Counted from the first letter of the stretch, positions 33,343 to 47,664 are shown. The stretch: 64,000 bases of DNA from Balaenoptera acutorostrata (GCF_949987535.1 NC_080080.1:64757006-64821005), one strand, 5' to 3'. A program made the numbers and translations. The notes: generated by a model from the sequence alone, not told the origin.

Positions 33343-36300
33343 GTATGAATTAAAAGCAAAAACAAAAACAAGAAAACAAAACAATTCATTAGCCCCAAAT
33401 CCTTCATCTCTGTCCATCAGAAAGCTCATTCCTGCCTGCTATTGTGACTCCTATGCCACTTACATTGTAAATTACTAGGAACACAGAGGACAGAAAAACG
33501 AGTCATGTGCACATGCCTCACTTTAAAGATTTTTCATTCTCTCCAGTAATTCTTTTGCTGCCTGGCTCTCCTCCATATTCCTTCTTCTTCTGTTTTTGTT
33601 TTTTTTTTAAACACTTTTCATTCTCTGTTCTGTGTTCTGCTTGGGTGCATCTATTCCCTCACTCTCCTCCCCAAACAAAAATTCTGCCTTCATACATTTG
33701 GTATTAGTATTTAGCCCTAAGTCCTCCCTCATTTTACAGTAGGGTTTTTTCTAATGATGATTTTACTTTCGTAGCAGTTTTGAATTTGGCATTCTATTGC
33801 TAGTAATGATTCAGGTATACCACTAAGGTACAACATCCTAGAAGTCTGTTATCTTAGGAGTTAATTAAACATGGTATTAGAGCAGTAATAAATGCTTTCT
33901 AGTTGTCTGAGGCATAAAAACATGTATCATTTTACTAGATCGTGTTTTGAACCATCTAGGGTAACACCTACCTTAGACGGTACCAACAAGTCTGTCTCAC
34001 CGGGCAGTCTAAATCTAGCTTATAGTCCGCTTGTTGTGTATATGAATTTGGGGCTGGAAACCGTTTTCCCCCCGTTTAGTCAGTGTTCCCTTTTGGAAAA
34101 AAAACCAACAATCCTTTAAGAGTAGAACTTTTTAAAGAATTGTTAACGCTAGGAAGAGGAAATACCTGTGTTCTGACTTCTTAGTTGCCTTGAAAATCCT
34201 GTACTGAACTGTAATCGCTCACTTGACTGGGTGAACAGCAGCGTGCTTGTGTGTAGAAAGAGCAGAGTGCTCCCTCAGATTTCATTATTTTCACCCCCCT
34301 TTCCATCTTAGTCTTACTCCTGAAGACCAAAAACTGTAATTTCCTTTAGAAATGCTCTAGAAGATCTGTATTGTGTAGAATGATAATGTATTTATAAAAA
34401 TTTTACAAATTTAGATATAAGAGAGAAGATCATGTGTTTTAGGGGGTATTTTGCATGTTTTTTTGTTTCTCATCGCAGAAACCTGATTCTTTCAAATCTA
34501 TTGCCAGGTAGTTGTGAGTGTTTTTACTTAGACTATTAATATGAAATCTAAAAAGCTGTTACCAGTTTTTGGCTCTGTCATCTGAAATTTTAAACATTAA
34601 AATTTTAGAACTGTTTTCGTTGTTTACCTTAAGAATAACAATAAATCACTGTTTAAAATAAAAGGACCTTGATTCACACAGTTAAAGTACTGGGAAAAAA
34701 AACTAAGCAATTTTTAGTTCTATCTATAATCTGCATAGGGTGAACTAGAAATAAACTGTGATGAAAAGGAATTCACTGTTTATTTACAAATCTAGTCATT
34801 TAGAAATGTCTGAAAGTAACACTGCATTTGCATTTTTATAGAAACAAAGCACAAATTGCATTCAAGCTCTGAACTGATTTTTTGGTTGGAGATATTACTC
34901 TGGTAGATGTAATTTTGCTGCCAGAAGAACTAGTTAAATTTTTAAATTTGTATTTATTTGTTAATTCTTAGCAATGACAACAACTATAATTTTAAAATAC
35001 CTTTACTTTAGTCAAAATGTAGAATCTGTTTCTCCTATATTTGGGCTGACTACTCAGACCTTTTTTTTTTTTTTTTTTTTAAGCTTATGCTGAGATAATA
35101 CACTCTTATCTATGGACACGTTAAACATTTCCAAATTTTTTGTGTACGGTGATTTTTACATACTAATGAAGATAAACAGATGGTTTTAAAACATTACTGT
35201 GCTGCTTTGGTCAAATGAGCTTGGTGTTGCTATGAAATATTGTTTTGCTGACGGGCTGCAGCCTGCAGTGTGTGGTGAACAGACTGTGGGAAATGGCTTC
35301 CCTCCCCGTCAGGTGCCCGGCGCGTCCTCATAATGTCACAGTAGAAGAGTCTTTGTGGTTAAGAGTTTTAAAGCCTCCTTCTTTATAGGTAACTTTCTCA
35401 GGTATATTTACCTGGTAGAAAAACATGTAGATTGTTTCTATTTCTTAAATGTTTTAATTGGACTGTAGTTTAGAAATTATAGGGCCAGCTTGTTATGGAT
35501 GACATGCTGTTATGTTATTTTCATTTCTGGAATTTAAAAACAATAAATTCTTTCTGTGTTTCTAGGTTAGTACTTTTAAAATTTTGTTACTGTACACTGA
35601 ATAGATATTATTGCTTATTGAATATTGTATATAAACCCTTCTCTGGCCTTCCGTGCCCACTGACATTTGATTTAAGCCTACCAGAGCCATTGTATGTGAC
35701 AGCTATATTGTATTACAAAGTAAAAAAATATATTAGTGTACTGAAAACTACATTGTTTTAACTTTTAAATTTTTTTCATTAATTGAAATTTATAAGTTAC
35801 AAAAAGCTTATTTGCTCACCAGAATGTAGGTATTAAACTCACGTCCTTTTGCTTAAGTCTACAGAATAATTTATTATACAATTAAAGTTATTATTAATAG
35901 AGCTGACTTCATAGGTCAGAATATGACTGAACACTTGCACATTCTCAGTAATTCTTTTATCCTTTCTTGGGCTCACCTAAAGTTTTTAATCACATTTTAG
36001 ATGCAAGCCTTTGGATCTCTGTCATAAATGAATATTTATTTTTTGAATTTTTATTGAGTACATTTTTATTATCTTGTTTTAAAACCTGAATGTTCTTATT
36101 GATTTATTGTCTTTTAGAAGAAGAAAGTTTTATATCAGTAGTTCTGTGAACCTCAGACTTTGTCCAGCCCAGTTAGTATGCTTCTATAACTTCTATGCAT
36201 TTCATAAAAATTCATTTAAAATGTAGTTACACCGTAGTGTTCGGGGTTCCTTGGTGTGTACCTTGATACCCTTTAATTACAATGCCAAAATATTTCAAAA

Positions 36301-39300
36301 TCATTCAGCCTTTTAAAGAAAACTGTTATAGAGACATTTTTGAAATGCTCTGCTTTTGAGCTGAAGTAGAAGACTGTTTTGTTGTGTTATAATTTACATT
36401 ATTCTAAGTTTTTCCATCTTTAATATGCTTTTCCATGCAATTATATTAGAAATCTCTCTGTATGATTAACTATAAGCAGTTTCATTGTTTAAATGAGTCA
36501 TTAGAAAATGATTAGATTGGAAATTAAAATGAATTATTTTAGTAAATTACCCTTGACAGATGGATTTAATTTTAATCTTTTAGTCTGTACCCTTCCTTGT
36601 GATTATCGTCCAGTGAATAGTGTTGTTTTTAAAACCTTCAGAGTAAAATGTGATAAACTAGATTTGTTTTTCTCACATAAAGAATGTAAAGAAGCCCTTA
36701 GTTGGTGTCTTAGTTAAACCATAGTTCGTTTATTTTTATAAAAATCAAGGAGTGTTTTATAGGGGAGCTTTTCATTACTGTGAGTTTTATGGTGCTGGTG
36801 CCAATTTTAGCAAGGTGAGAATGTCAGTAGAAGGCGTAGAAATATCTATTTCATTAAAAACTTCCTTTTCTTTTTTTTTTTAAACTTCCTTTTCAAATAC
36901 AATTCAAACGTAATACATTCCAACTATAATAATATATCTCCTTTTTTGAAGTTTAGTATGATTATAGCAGACTTCTTTTATGGTGATGAGCTTCTTTTAA
37001 ATATTTATTTTTGACATGTATGACACATAGCATATTTTAACAACACGACCCTAGTACAGATTACACTGAGCTGGGGGACACGCGGAGTGTCCCAATTTGA
37101 GAATCAACCTTTTTCCTTTCTCTTTTTTCTTATTTTCCCTATACCTCACTTTTTGTAATCCATATATTTATACTCAAAGTGGCTGTTTGCAGCTTGTTTT
37201 TTTTGAAGAGTAAGGGATCCATTTTTTTTTAAAGACCAGTTTAAGTAAACTTTTGTGGATTTCTCATAGGAAAATATGGAGAAAGAAATCATGCATATAC
37301 ATATACTCTTCCACTTAGAAATATGTTTTTCCCCCGTTTCTAATTTGTCCTTGAAACATAACTCACCGTGTCACTTCTGAGCCCAAATTTTCGTCTACAC
37401 TGTTACACAATGTATAAAGTGATGAGAAATTACTCAGAGTACAATGAGCAAAATATATATGGGTTTAGCATGGGGTCAAGAGATTCTGCTCTGATTTATA
37501 GTCACTTCTTAAAAAGCCCTCTTGGATTTAGCCTCTGCTGCTTTTCCAAGACCTTGGAGAAATTGGAAGAATTCTCCTGAAGGCTTGGTTTTCCTGTAGG
37601 GACCCTAAAACTCAGGTTTGTTCTTCAAATGGGCAGCCTGCGTTCATGAAAACTGACTTATTGTCTGGTTTCTTTAGGCCTCGATATACTTGGCCAAACC
37701 CTCAAGGGTACGCAGACGACATATCGCATAACCATACTTCATAAAAACCAGTAGAATTATAGGTCACCTTACTTTGCTGAAATTTCCAACTCTTTAGAGA
37801 AAAATATTACATTTGAAGAAAGAAATCCTGATCCATATAAAAACATACTGTGATGAGTAACAGTAACACAAATAAGAATCAATCAGGCTTCAAGTAAACA
37901 GTCCATTATTACTGCATAAACTATTCAGGACTAACTAACTCCACCCTAAATCACTGCAGAATGTAATCAGAAAGACAAAGGTACTCACTTTGAGCCTTGA
38001 TATGCCAGCACATACATAGTAAGACACATATTTCAAAGAAAGAGTAATATACAAACACAAAAGAGCTGTCCTAACACAGTGACTTTGATGTGGATGGGAA
38101 ATGAGCCGCTGAGGTGCAGAAAAAAATAGTTGCCATTATGTGTCATCCCCAAGTAGAAATATCTGTGGCCTTTTCTGTTTGTATCGGAAGAGATTTCAAG
38201 TCAGCATGAGAATTCTATTTGGAATTATTTGAAAACCAATAATCAATTATTTCTTCAATCAATTTGAAGAAAAGGAAATTATTTTTCATCTAAAGGTGAA
38301 TTTCATTTCCTGTTGCTAGAAAAGGTTGGCAATGATGTGATTTTTACTTAGTAACGTAAGATTAATTGTAGTACCCATCAGGTACATGTCAATACATGTC
38401 AGGCTGGTATCTATATACCTATGTTCATTCTAAGTCATGTTGAAATTATCTACTTCCCTCTCTCCAGCATTCAGCTATGGCTGAGATTTTTTTTTCATGA
38501 ATGACAGCATCTCAAATTTCAGCTATATTGTTCTCTTCTCACCCAGGACAACTCTTGAGAAAGAGAACAGTATGTGGAATACTGCATGTAAAAGATTTCT
38601 GCACACGGAAAAAAACTACTCTGACATACCAGGGGCATTAGGAGATATATGAGTAAACAGGGAAACGAAACTAACATTTATTGACTGCCTCATTATGTAT
38701 CAGGTAGTGAAAGAGGCATTACATACATTATTTTGTGACGCAGCAGAAGTGCCTGGTACATTTGTGCTTCTTGCTTACAAATCTTTATTTAATTTTAAAT
38801 CCAGCTATTGTATAGTGTTCGAAGCCTGATCCCTGAAGGTAGGACTAGTGTTCGTGGTAGTCCGTGGTCTTCTGGGTATTGTTTTGGTTTAGTCATAGAT
38901 TTCATTAATAAATTTATTTATGCCCTCCACTAGGTACACAACTGAGCCTGAGTCATTTAAGAATTCTCTTTTGAGCCGGAAGGAACTTTAGTTTTTACTC
39001 AAAGATATAACTTTATGATGTAAATACACATTTGAGGGACTACAGAAGTAAAACATCCTATTAGTAATGCAGTTTACTCATTTCCACATAGAGAATTATT
39101 AGTTAATTTTAAACCCTTATAGATTTTAGGTTCAGGAAAGTTCTGGCGCCTTGACATGGTCACATCAAAAAGCAGATACAACTGTCAGAGATAAGAGATA
39201 TTTGAAAAACTTTTAAAATGTTTTTTATCTGTAGTATTGTCATTTTTTTAAGTATAAGAAAAGTTCAGAATCAAGTCCTATAGTGGAACATTTGAGAAAC

Positions 39301-39485
39301 AAGGACTACAGTTGGAAAAGGATACACAGTTCACAGCTTCAGAAACTCTTATTAAGAGAAAAATAGTGCATTAAGAATAGTTTTCAGTCATTTCAGTATG
39401 TACGTGAAGAATTGGATGGATATGAAGTTAATCTGGCTGTAGAATATCATCTCATTGAATACTGGAATTGATTTAGCTGAACAAC
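33343..39485. other. Long, mostly repeat-free intronic stretch
   Basis: About 6 kb with no recognised SINE or L1. It contains a (T)20 run at 35061-35080 and otherwise AT-rich sequence. Frames here (for example 35495-35761 and 36508-36717) look like chance. The scarcity of insertions contrasts with the rest of the window. Confidence 0.55.
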
Positions 39486-39489
39486 AGGA

Positions 39490-40745
39490 ACTGGAACGTT
39501 TGTTTATTCACTCTGGGCAGACACTTAATACATACCTACACGTGCCAGGTAGCATACCAGACAGTGGGCACAGGAAGAGTTATGGTCAAGTTGGAGACAG
39601 ACAGACAGGAAAATAAAACCAATATACAGAAGAGTGGCCGCTATTACAATTGAGTCTGGTCTCCAGGGATCAGTGTTTGAACATTACACAAAAATTTAAT
39701 TTAAAAAAAATTAAATATTTGTAGCATGCTGCAGGAAATAACGTAGGTAATGCCTGCCCCACGTAATAAGTGTCATCACTTGAGGTATGATTAGCCATGT
39801 CCAGAATCATGTATGGGAATGAAGAGCTCTGACTGAAGGAATTAAGAAGAATTCATAGCAGAGGGACATTTGAATAAGCTTTAAGAAGTACATAGACTTT
39901 TAAGGTGAATAAGAAGAAAAGAAATTGCAGGCAGAAGCAGCTGAGTACTAAAGACAAAAGGGCACGGTGTTTTAGAAAATGCTTAAGAGTTCAAAGTGGA
40001 AGTGGTTGGCAAGTAGGCTGAAAAGACGTGTGTTGCTGAGAATTTGAATTTAGCTGTTAGAGACCACCAACTTCTTTTTTAAAGGGTAGTGACATTGGTT
40101 TTGTATTTTAGAAAGATAATTCTGTAAGCATGTGGAGGAGGAGCTAGACAAAAAAGAGATTGGTAGCAGAAAGACCAATTAGAGTGACTTTGCATGAATC
40201 CAGTAGAGAAATAGCAAAGATTGAATTAAGCAAAGCTAATGGTCGTAGAGGAGTGGGGCTGAGGTGTAGGCGTCCACAGTACAGTTGAGAGAATTAAATG
40301 ATCTCGGCTGCTAACTTCTGTGAGGATGCTTTCACTGTCCTGGTCAGGATGGAAGCTACATTTAAATAGTGTTGAGTAATTAGAGACTCTTTGAGGATGA
40401 ATTGACCATTCATTTCAAGAATTTGAGAATGAAGTAAAGTAGGAAGGTAATACGAATGTTTTAGGAAAGGTTTTATTTTTAGTATGAATGTGATGAATAA
40501 ACTTAGAGGAGGTTAATGAGTTCCATTTTAAACATGGCGAATTTGAGTTTCCTGTGGGACTTTCAAAGGCAGTTGTCCAGTAGGCATTCATCAGTGGGTC
40601 TGGTGATCAGCAAGACAGCATAGGACACAGAGATTGGGGAGTCATCGATGTACAGATGTAATTGAAGCCATAAAAGTAATAAAGATTGACCAGGGAAAGT
40701 GGGTAAAGGCCTAGGAAGAGATTTCTGGTGAATACTAACAATGTA
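39490..40745 (-). mobile_element. L2 (LINE-2) relic, antisense, long
   Basis: Antisense L2 landmarks appear in order: 'gtgccaggtagcataccaga', 'ggagacagacagacaggaaa', 'cagagggacatttgaa', 'tagtgacattggttttgtat', 'gttccattttaaacatggcg', 'ggggagtcatcgatgtacag'. Over 1.2 kb of diverged sequence. Confidence 0.75.
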
Positions 40746-40935
40746 AGGGATTCATTCATTCATTACGTCAACCAAAGTATATTGAGCACCTGCCATGGGC
40801 CAGGTGCACTTTTTGCACTGAGGATATAGCATAAATGGCAGTCAAGGGTTCTGCCCTCATGAAGCTGACATTAGGATGGGATTGTTGGGGGTGGGATGTG
40901 GAGTGTGGCCAGGGGGAAGGGGCAAGTGGAAGGAC
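40746..40935 (-). mobile_element. Second L2 3' end, antisense
   Basis: It starts with the L2 terminal tandem in antisense (attcattcattcatt), then 'tattgagcacctgccatggg', 'ccaggtgcac' and 'ctgccctcatgaagctgaca'. A separate copy from the one just upstream. Confidence 0.82.
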
Positions 40936-41104
40936 AGCCAATCACATCTGAACACATGTGATAAATTCAAAGGGTTAGTCTCCTAAGGTAACAATTATTT
41001 GGAAATTAATTGGGAGATTAATTATGATTATTTATGAGAAGTATGAGCAATGACTTAGTATCTCCAAGTGTTGTATCAGATAACTATGCTTTTGAAATGT
41101 TTTG

Positions 41105-42265
41105 ATCAACCTTATTGAGGTATAATTTACATACAATAAAGCACACCCATTTTAGTTATACAGTTTGATGAGTTTTGAAAAATGTATACCACCATGTAAC
41201 TACAACTGCAGTCAAGATGGGAATATTTCTATTACTGTAAAATATTCCCCGGTGCCTCTTTGTAGCCTGTTTTCCTCACCTCTCTGTGGCTGTGGGCAAC
41301 CAGGATATCTTTTTTGTCACAAAGATTAGTTGTGCCTAAAATTTCATAAAAATTGAATCATCCAGCATGAACAGTTTTGTTTCTGGCTTCTTTCACTGGC
41401 TGTAATGTTTTTGAGATTGTCCATGTTGTGTATATCAGTAGTTTGTTCCTTTGTATTGCTAAGTACTAGTCCATTGTATGATGTACACCACAAATTATTT
41501 ATCAGTTTATCTGCTGATGGACATTTGAGTTGTTTTCAGTTTGGGGCTATTATGAATAAAGCTGTTTGTGAACATTCATGTACAAGATTTTGTGCAGACA
41601 TGTTTCCAGTTCTCTTGGAAAAATACCTCAGAGTGAAATTCCTGGGTCACATGGTAAGTATACATACAAGCTTACAAGAAACTATCAGATTCTTTTTCAG
41701 TGTGTTGTATCATATTACATTCCTACCAGCGCTGTATGAGGGTTCCATACATTGATATGATCAGCTTTATTCTGTGAAGGGTACAGTGGTATCTCACTGA
41801 TATTTTAATTTGTATTTCCCTGATGACCAATAATATGCACTTCTTTTCTTGTGCTTGTTGGCCAATTATATATCTTTGTGAAATTTCCACATCTTTTTTC
41901 CAGTTTCTGGTTGTGATTTTTTAAAATTATTGCATCATCAGAGTTCTTTATACATTCTGGATACAAGCCCTTTCTGTTGCAGATATTATCTCCCCGCCTG
42001 TGACTTTTCATTATCTTAATGGCATCTTTTGTAAAGTGGAAAAGAAGTTTTCAATTTTGATGAAGTTCAAGTTTACATTTTTTTTTTTCCCATAAACTGT
42101 ACCTTTTTGGTCCTAAGGAATTTTTGACTACCCCCAGGTTGCAAAGATTTTCTCTGATTTTTTTCTATACATTTTGTGGTTTGTGCTTTTATGTTTAATG
42201 CTGATATCTATTTAATTTTTTGTGTATGGTGTGGGTGAGACTTGAAGCCTGTTTTTCCCGTAGGA
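41105..42265 (-). mobile_element. L1M relic (3' UTR and end of ORF2), antisense
   Basis: The 3'-UTR start is 'attgaggtataatttacata', followed by the usual antisense series ('tcctgggtcacatggtaagt', 'aattatatatctttgtgaaa'). The frame at 41405-41755 is a shadow of this relic. Confidence 0.82.
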
Positions 42266-45200
42266 TAACCAGTTGTTTCTGCACCATATATGTAATGTGT
42301 TGTTTCACTCTAGCTGCTATTAAGCTATTCTGTTCATCTTTGGTTTCACCAGTTTGGCTGTGCTATGTCTAGGATTGTTTTTAATCCTGCTTGGGATTCA
42401 TTTAGCTTCTTAGATTAAGATGATGTTTCTCACTAGTTTTGAAAAGTTTTTGGCTAGTTTTTTCAAAAAATTTTTTTGGCCCTTTTCTCTTTCCTCTCCT
42501 TTTGGGACTCCAATTACATGTATGTTGGGCCTCTTGATATTGTCCTTCAGGTCTTCGAGACTCTGTTTATTTTTCTCCATCTTTGGATTGTGTAACTTCC
42601 GTTGATCTATTTTCAGATTTACTGACTACTTTCTCTGTCCTCTCCAATTTGCTGTTGAGCCCATGTAATAAATTTTTCACTTCAGTTATTGTATTTTTTT
42701 AATCTAATGTTTCTATTTGGTTCTTCTTTTTTTTTTTTTCCTGTTTCTTTGTTGTGATTCCATATCTGTATAGTCACTGAGAACACATTTTTAAAAATTA
42801 TTTGAACATCTTTATAATAGCTGCTTTGAAGTCTTTGTCATCTAAACCCAACATCTGGGCCATTAGGAGTCAGTTTCCTGTTGACCACCTTATTTATGAA
42901 TATGCTTCATTTCCATTTCTATGCATGTCTGTAATTTTTGTTTGAAAAATGGACATTGTGGATAATATGTTATAGCAACTCTGGATCATCTTTTCTTTTG
43001 TAGATTATTGTTTTTCTTTTTGTTTTTGGTCTAGTATTCAGTTAAGTTGCCTGGACTAAAATTTCAAGCTTTGCCTCCACCGTGGTGATATCCCTCAGCT
43101 GATATTTCCACTTAGTTTTTTCAGCTTCCAGCTGCAGCCTTTCCTCTTGCAGTCTTTCTGTGCCTACCTAATTATTTGGGCACATTTAGGCTCAGATTTT
43201 GGAGCTCACCCTTTGCATTTCCTAGCTTCTAGCATTCCCCCCCCCCAACCCCCAATTTTCAGCTGATCTGGCAGCCCATGTCCTCTGATACTTCAGGCCA
43301 GTAAAGCTTTAGCTTTCTGTCATTTGAGCTGTGTGCACTTGAGGGACTGCACTCAATCAAAAAAGTGTCAGACTTTTAGATCTTAACGGACTTCTCACTG
43401 GTTTCTGCCTATTTCTACGTCAGGTCTTCTAGTGTCTTTCCTGTACATGTAAAGTTTTGTAGTTAGCAGGGATTTGGGTAGAGTTTATATTCAGATTTAG
43501 TGTTTCACCACGTCTGCTGCTACCTCATTTCTAGGATTTCTTCCCTCAGTGACCAGCTCATCTGCCACCCCTAAGCTCTTTCCGCTGCTGTCTCCAGCTG
43601 GTAAGACTGCAGTTTTCTACCAATAGAACTACAGGAAGCAAGGAATGCCCTCAGGCAAAAAAAAAGCCATAAACTCACAATTCTTACTCCATATAGTTTC
43701 GGTATTTTAAGGGAAAACTCTGCCCTGATGTCTGCCTGCTTTTCATCACATTCCACTGTCTTCAGATATTTTATTTTGTCTACATCATGTATTGTTATCT
43801 GCAACAGGCTTTGGCTGGTGAATTTATACTTCAATTACCAGAAACTGGAACACAACCAGTTGTTTTTAAACACCACTGAATACACCCATTAATTAATCAG
43901 TTAATTACTAACTGGCCATCTTGACATCTGTCCTAAGCAAATAATTCAAAATATGGGAAAGCTACAAGGATACTTTGTCTTTGGATTTAGGGCCCACTCT
44001 AAATCCAGGATGATCTCAACTTAATTATATATGCAAATATCCTACTTCAAATAAGGTCATATTTAAAGGTACTAGAAATTAGGACTTGAACATATCTTTT
44101 GGGGGCCACTGTTGAACTCACTGCATATTTATTGCTTTCTTAAATTGGTATATTTATTGCTTTCATCAAATTTGGGAAATTTTTGGCCATATTTTCTTCA
44201 AATAAATTTTTTGCTACCTTTTCTCTCTCCTCTCCCTCCATTTACATGCGTTTTTTATATTGTCACAGAGAATCCTGAGGCTTTTATTCATTAAAATTTT
44301 TTCTGAACTTCAGATTGTATCATTTCTGTGTATCTATAAGTTCTATATCTCTTTCATCCAGTGATTTTTTTTTTCTTACTTTGGGTATTGTATTTTCATT
44401 TCTAGACTTTCCATATGGTTCTTTTTAGTTTCTGATTCTCTGCTGGTATTTCCTATTCATTCATTTATTTTAGACATATTTTCCTTTACATCCTTGAAAA
44501 TAGTTATAATAGGTTCTTTAAACACCTTTTATGTTCATTTCAACATCAGATATATTGGATTCAGTCTTTATTAATTGCCTTTTCACTTGAGTATGTGTCA
44601 GGTTTTCCTGTTTATTCTAGATCAAGTAATTTTGGATTGCATCTTGACCGTTGTTAGTGGTACATTATAGAGACTGGGTTCTGTTACATTCCTCTGCATA
44701 CTTTGAGTTTTGTTTTCTGAGGCCCTTAACCTGGATGGACTCAGACTCCAAACTTTGTCTCATATTGAACTTTCTCTTCTTTCGGCTTCTGGGATAGTAG
44801 CCTCTCTTGGTTTTCCATAACTTCTCTGTCAAAGAAGAACCTAACAGAATTGGCTTTTAGGTGGTTACTGCTCCCTGTTAGAAGAGTTTCAGTGGAAACT
44901 TTCTGTAATAAAGTGAATGCGGGGTGTGGGGGGGGGGCGTTGAGTTAGTAATAGCAGTACTTTCCTAGAGTTAAAATAGAAATAGCTAAAAAATAATCTG
45001 TCATAGGTGGTGTTTGCTACCAATTTGGATTTGCAGTTTAAGCAGCAACCTATTCCCTCTTACCTTTTGCAAACCAGTAGCATTTATTGATATTTCTCGG
45101 TTCAAGTTTCTTGGTCCCCATTGGTAGGCTTCCCAGGCATAGGCCTATTTTACACATTTTTTTCTCCCTAAAACTCTAACTTAAAGAGGAACCTTTAACT

Positions 45201-45525
45201 TCTCTTTTCCATGATGCTTTGGATATTATAATTTTCTAGGCTTTTATGCTTGAAAAAATTTTTTCTGCAACCTTTTTACTTCCCATATCAGAGATAGAAA
45301 GTACCACATTGCTCAGTGACTTAATTTTTCTAATTAAGAGATAATTTAGTCTCCACTGATTCCCTTCTCTTGTGTTTGAAGATTCTTTTAGTATAAAATT
45401 CTGATATGCATAGAAAAATTTGTTTATTATCTCCTCTAATAGCCTCTTGGCTTCTTTCAAGTCTCCTTTATTCTGAAGCACTAAAGGTTTTCTCTCCTAG
45501 TATAAATGGCCTCTAAAAAATAATT
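42266..45525 (-). mobile_element. Block of L1M 5'-region-like relics, antisense
   Basis: Two related antisense stretches at about 42420-42800 ('cttttgggactccaattaca', 'cttcgagactctgtttattt') and 44110-44480 ('tttggccatattttcttcaa') resemble the stretch at 46430-46800. They appear to be copies of the same L1M 5' segment in one orientation. The sequence between (42900-43900, 44500-45525) is likely more of the same, but diverged. Boundaries are approximate. Confidence 0.55.
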
Positions 45526-45529
45526 TTAG

Positions 45530-45950
45530 ACTTAGAGAAAAGCAGAAAAATACTACAGAGTTTGATGTTAACAATTATATAACCATAACATAAATTTGTC
45601 AGTGCTAGGAAATTAATGATGACATAATACTATTAACTAATCTACAGCTCTTATTCAGATTTTGTCAGTTTTCCTGCTAATGCCATTTTTCTGGTCCAGG
45701 ATCCGGTCTAGGATCCCACACTGCATTTAGTTGTGATGCTTCTTAAGTCTCTTCCAATCAATAACAGTTCTTTAGTCTTTCATGATTTTGACAATTTTGA
45801 ATAATGTTGGTTACTTATTTTGTAGACTGTTCTTGAATTCGGGTTTTTCTGATGTTTTCTCATTATTTGATTGAGGTTGTGCATTTTGGTAAGAATATCA
45901 CAGAAGTGATGTGCCCTTCTCAGTGCCTTATATGCTCAGTTTATAATTGT
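45530..45950 (-). mobile_element. L1ME-type 3' relic, antisense
   Basis: 'ctaatctacagctcttattc', 'cctgctaatgccatttttct' and 'gtgatgcttcttaagtctct' are characteristic old antisense L1 3' sequence. Confidence 0.72.
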
Positions 45951-46139
45951 CTTAAATATTTCCTCTACATATATAAGAACCACATCAGACAGTGTTATAA
46001 TTTTAGCTTCAAATATCAAACATAATTTAGAAAATTCACGAAAAGAAAGTCTATTGTGTTTACCAACATTTTTACTCCTTTCTGTGTTCTTTCTTTCTTC
46101 CCAATAGAGTTCCAAGATTCCTGCTTTTATCATTTCCCT

Positions 46140-47640
46140 TCTGTTTCAAAAACTTACTTTAGCCATTCTTTTAGGGTAGGTATGCTGGTAACATACTCTC
46201 AGTTTCCATTCATTTGAGAATGGTTTAGATTCCCTTTCATTGTTTAAGGATATATTTGCTGGATATAAAATGATGGGTTGACAGTTTTTTTTAGTGCTTA
46301 AAAAATGTTGTTCCAATTCCTCTGGCCTCCATGGTTTCTGTTGAGAAACTACTGTCAAATGGTTTTACCTGTATAGGTCACTGCTTCCAGGATAGCAGTT
46401 TAAATTTTAAAAGTTTGATTATGATGTGTCTTGGCATGGGTTTCTCTGTGTTTATCACATTTGGAGTTTGTTCAGCTTCTTGAAGCTGTAGGCGTATTAT
46501 ATCTTTTACCCAAATTTGGTAAATTTTCAGCCATTATTTCTTCAAATTCTTTTTTAGCTGCAATCACTATCTCTTCTCCTTCTGGGACTCTGATGACACA
46601 AATATTAGATCTTTTGCTGTGGTCCCACATGTTTTTGAGACTCTGTTCATTTTTCCTCAGTCTGTTTTCTCTGTTGTCCAGATTGGGGAATTTCTATTTT
46701 TCTATCTTCAAGTTCACTGATTCTTTCCTCTGTTCTCTCCATTCTGTTGTTAAGCCCATCCATTGAGTTAATTTTGGTTTTTAGGTTCTAAAACTTCTAT
46801 TTTGTTCTTCTTATATCTCTATTTCTTTGGTGAGATTATACTTTTTTTTCATTTGTTTCAGGTATGTGTGTCATTGCTTTTTGAAGCATTTTTATGATAG
46901 CTACTTTAAAACACTTGTCAGATAAGTATAACAACTATGCTGTCTTGGTGTTGGCATCTCATGATTGTCTTTTCTCATTCAAGTTGAGATTATTCTGGTT
47001 CTTGATATAATGAATGATTTTCTGTTGAATCTTGGACATTATGGGTATAATAAGTCTCTGTATCTTATTTAAATCTTCTGTTTCAGTAAGCCTCCTCTGG
47101 CAGTATGCCAAGTTGGGTATTGGAGTGCTGCCTTTTTACTACCAGGCATGGGTAGAAGTTCATTTTCCCCACTTAGCCTCTGTTGACAACCTGGTGGGAG
47201 GAAGGGGACTTGTTACAGATGGATGGTGCAGAAGTCCTGACCCTCCACCATGCCCCTCCTGATACCACTCCAGTGAGAAGGGGTAGGGTGCCTAACATCA
47301 CCAGATAAAGTTGAAAAGCCTGGGAATCCAGCAGGCATGAAAGTCTTGACTCCTCATTCAGCCTTCTGTGTCATGTCATCACCTTAGTAGGGGAATTGGG
47401 TTACCTCATTCCAGTCTGGCAAGAGTGGAAGTCTAGGCTCCCCAGTTGACGTTTGCTGATGGGGGTGAGGATGCGGAGGTGTGCAACTTTTTAATGGTGT
47501 TTGACTGGAGGAGGGCAGTTATTGTCTAAACATTTTCTCTCTTGCTTACGTTATTCCTTTTCTGACCCTTTGGTTAGAGAGAGCAGGCTTTCTTGTGGCT
47601 TTTGTTCCTATACCCACTGACATTTCCAGGGTGCTAACTA
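46140..47640 (-). mobile_element. L1M 5'-half relic, antisense
   Basis: 'ttatttcttcaaattctttt', 'gactctgttcatttttcctc' and 'gattctttcctctgttctct' are followed by the 5'-region units 'agaagtcctgaccctccacc'/'gtggaagtctaggctcccca', shared with 23560-23800. The frame at 46431-46766 is a shadow of this relic. Confidence 0.7.
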
Positions 47641-47664
47641 TTCTAGCACCCAGTCCAGGATAAA

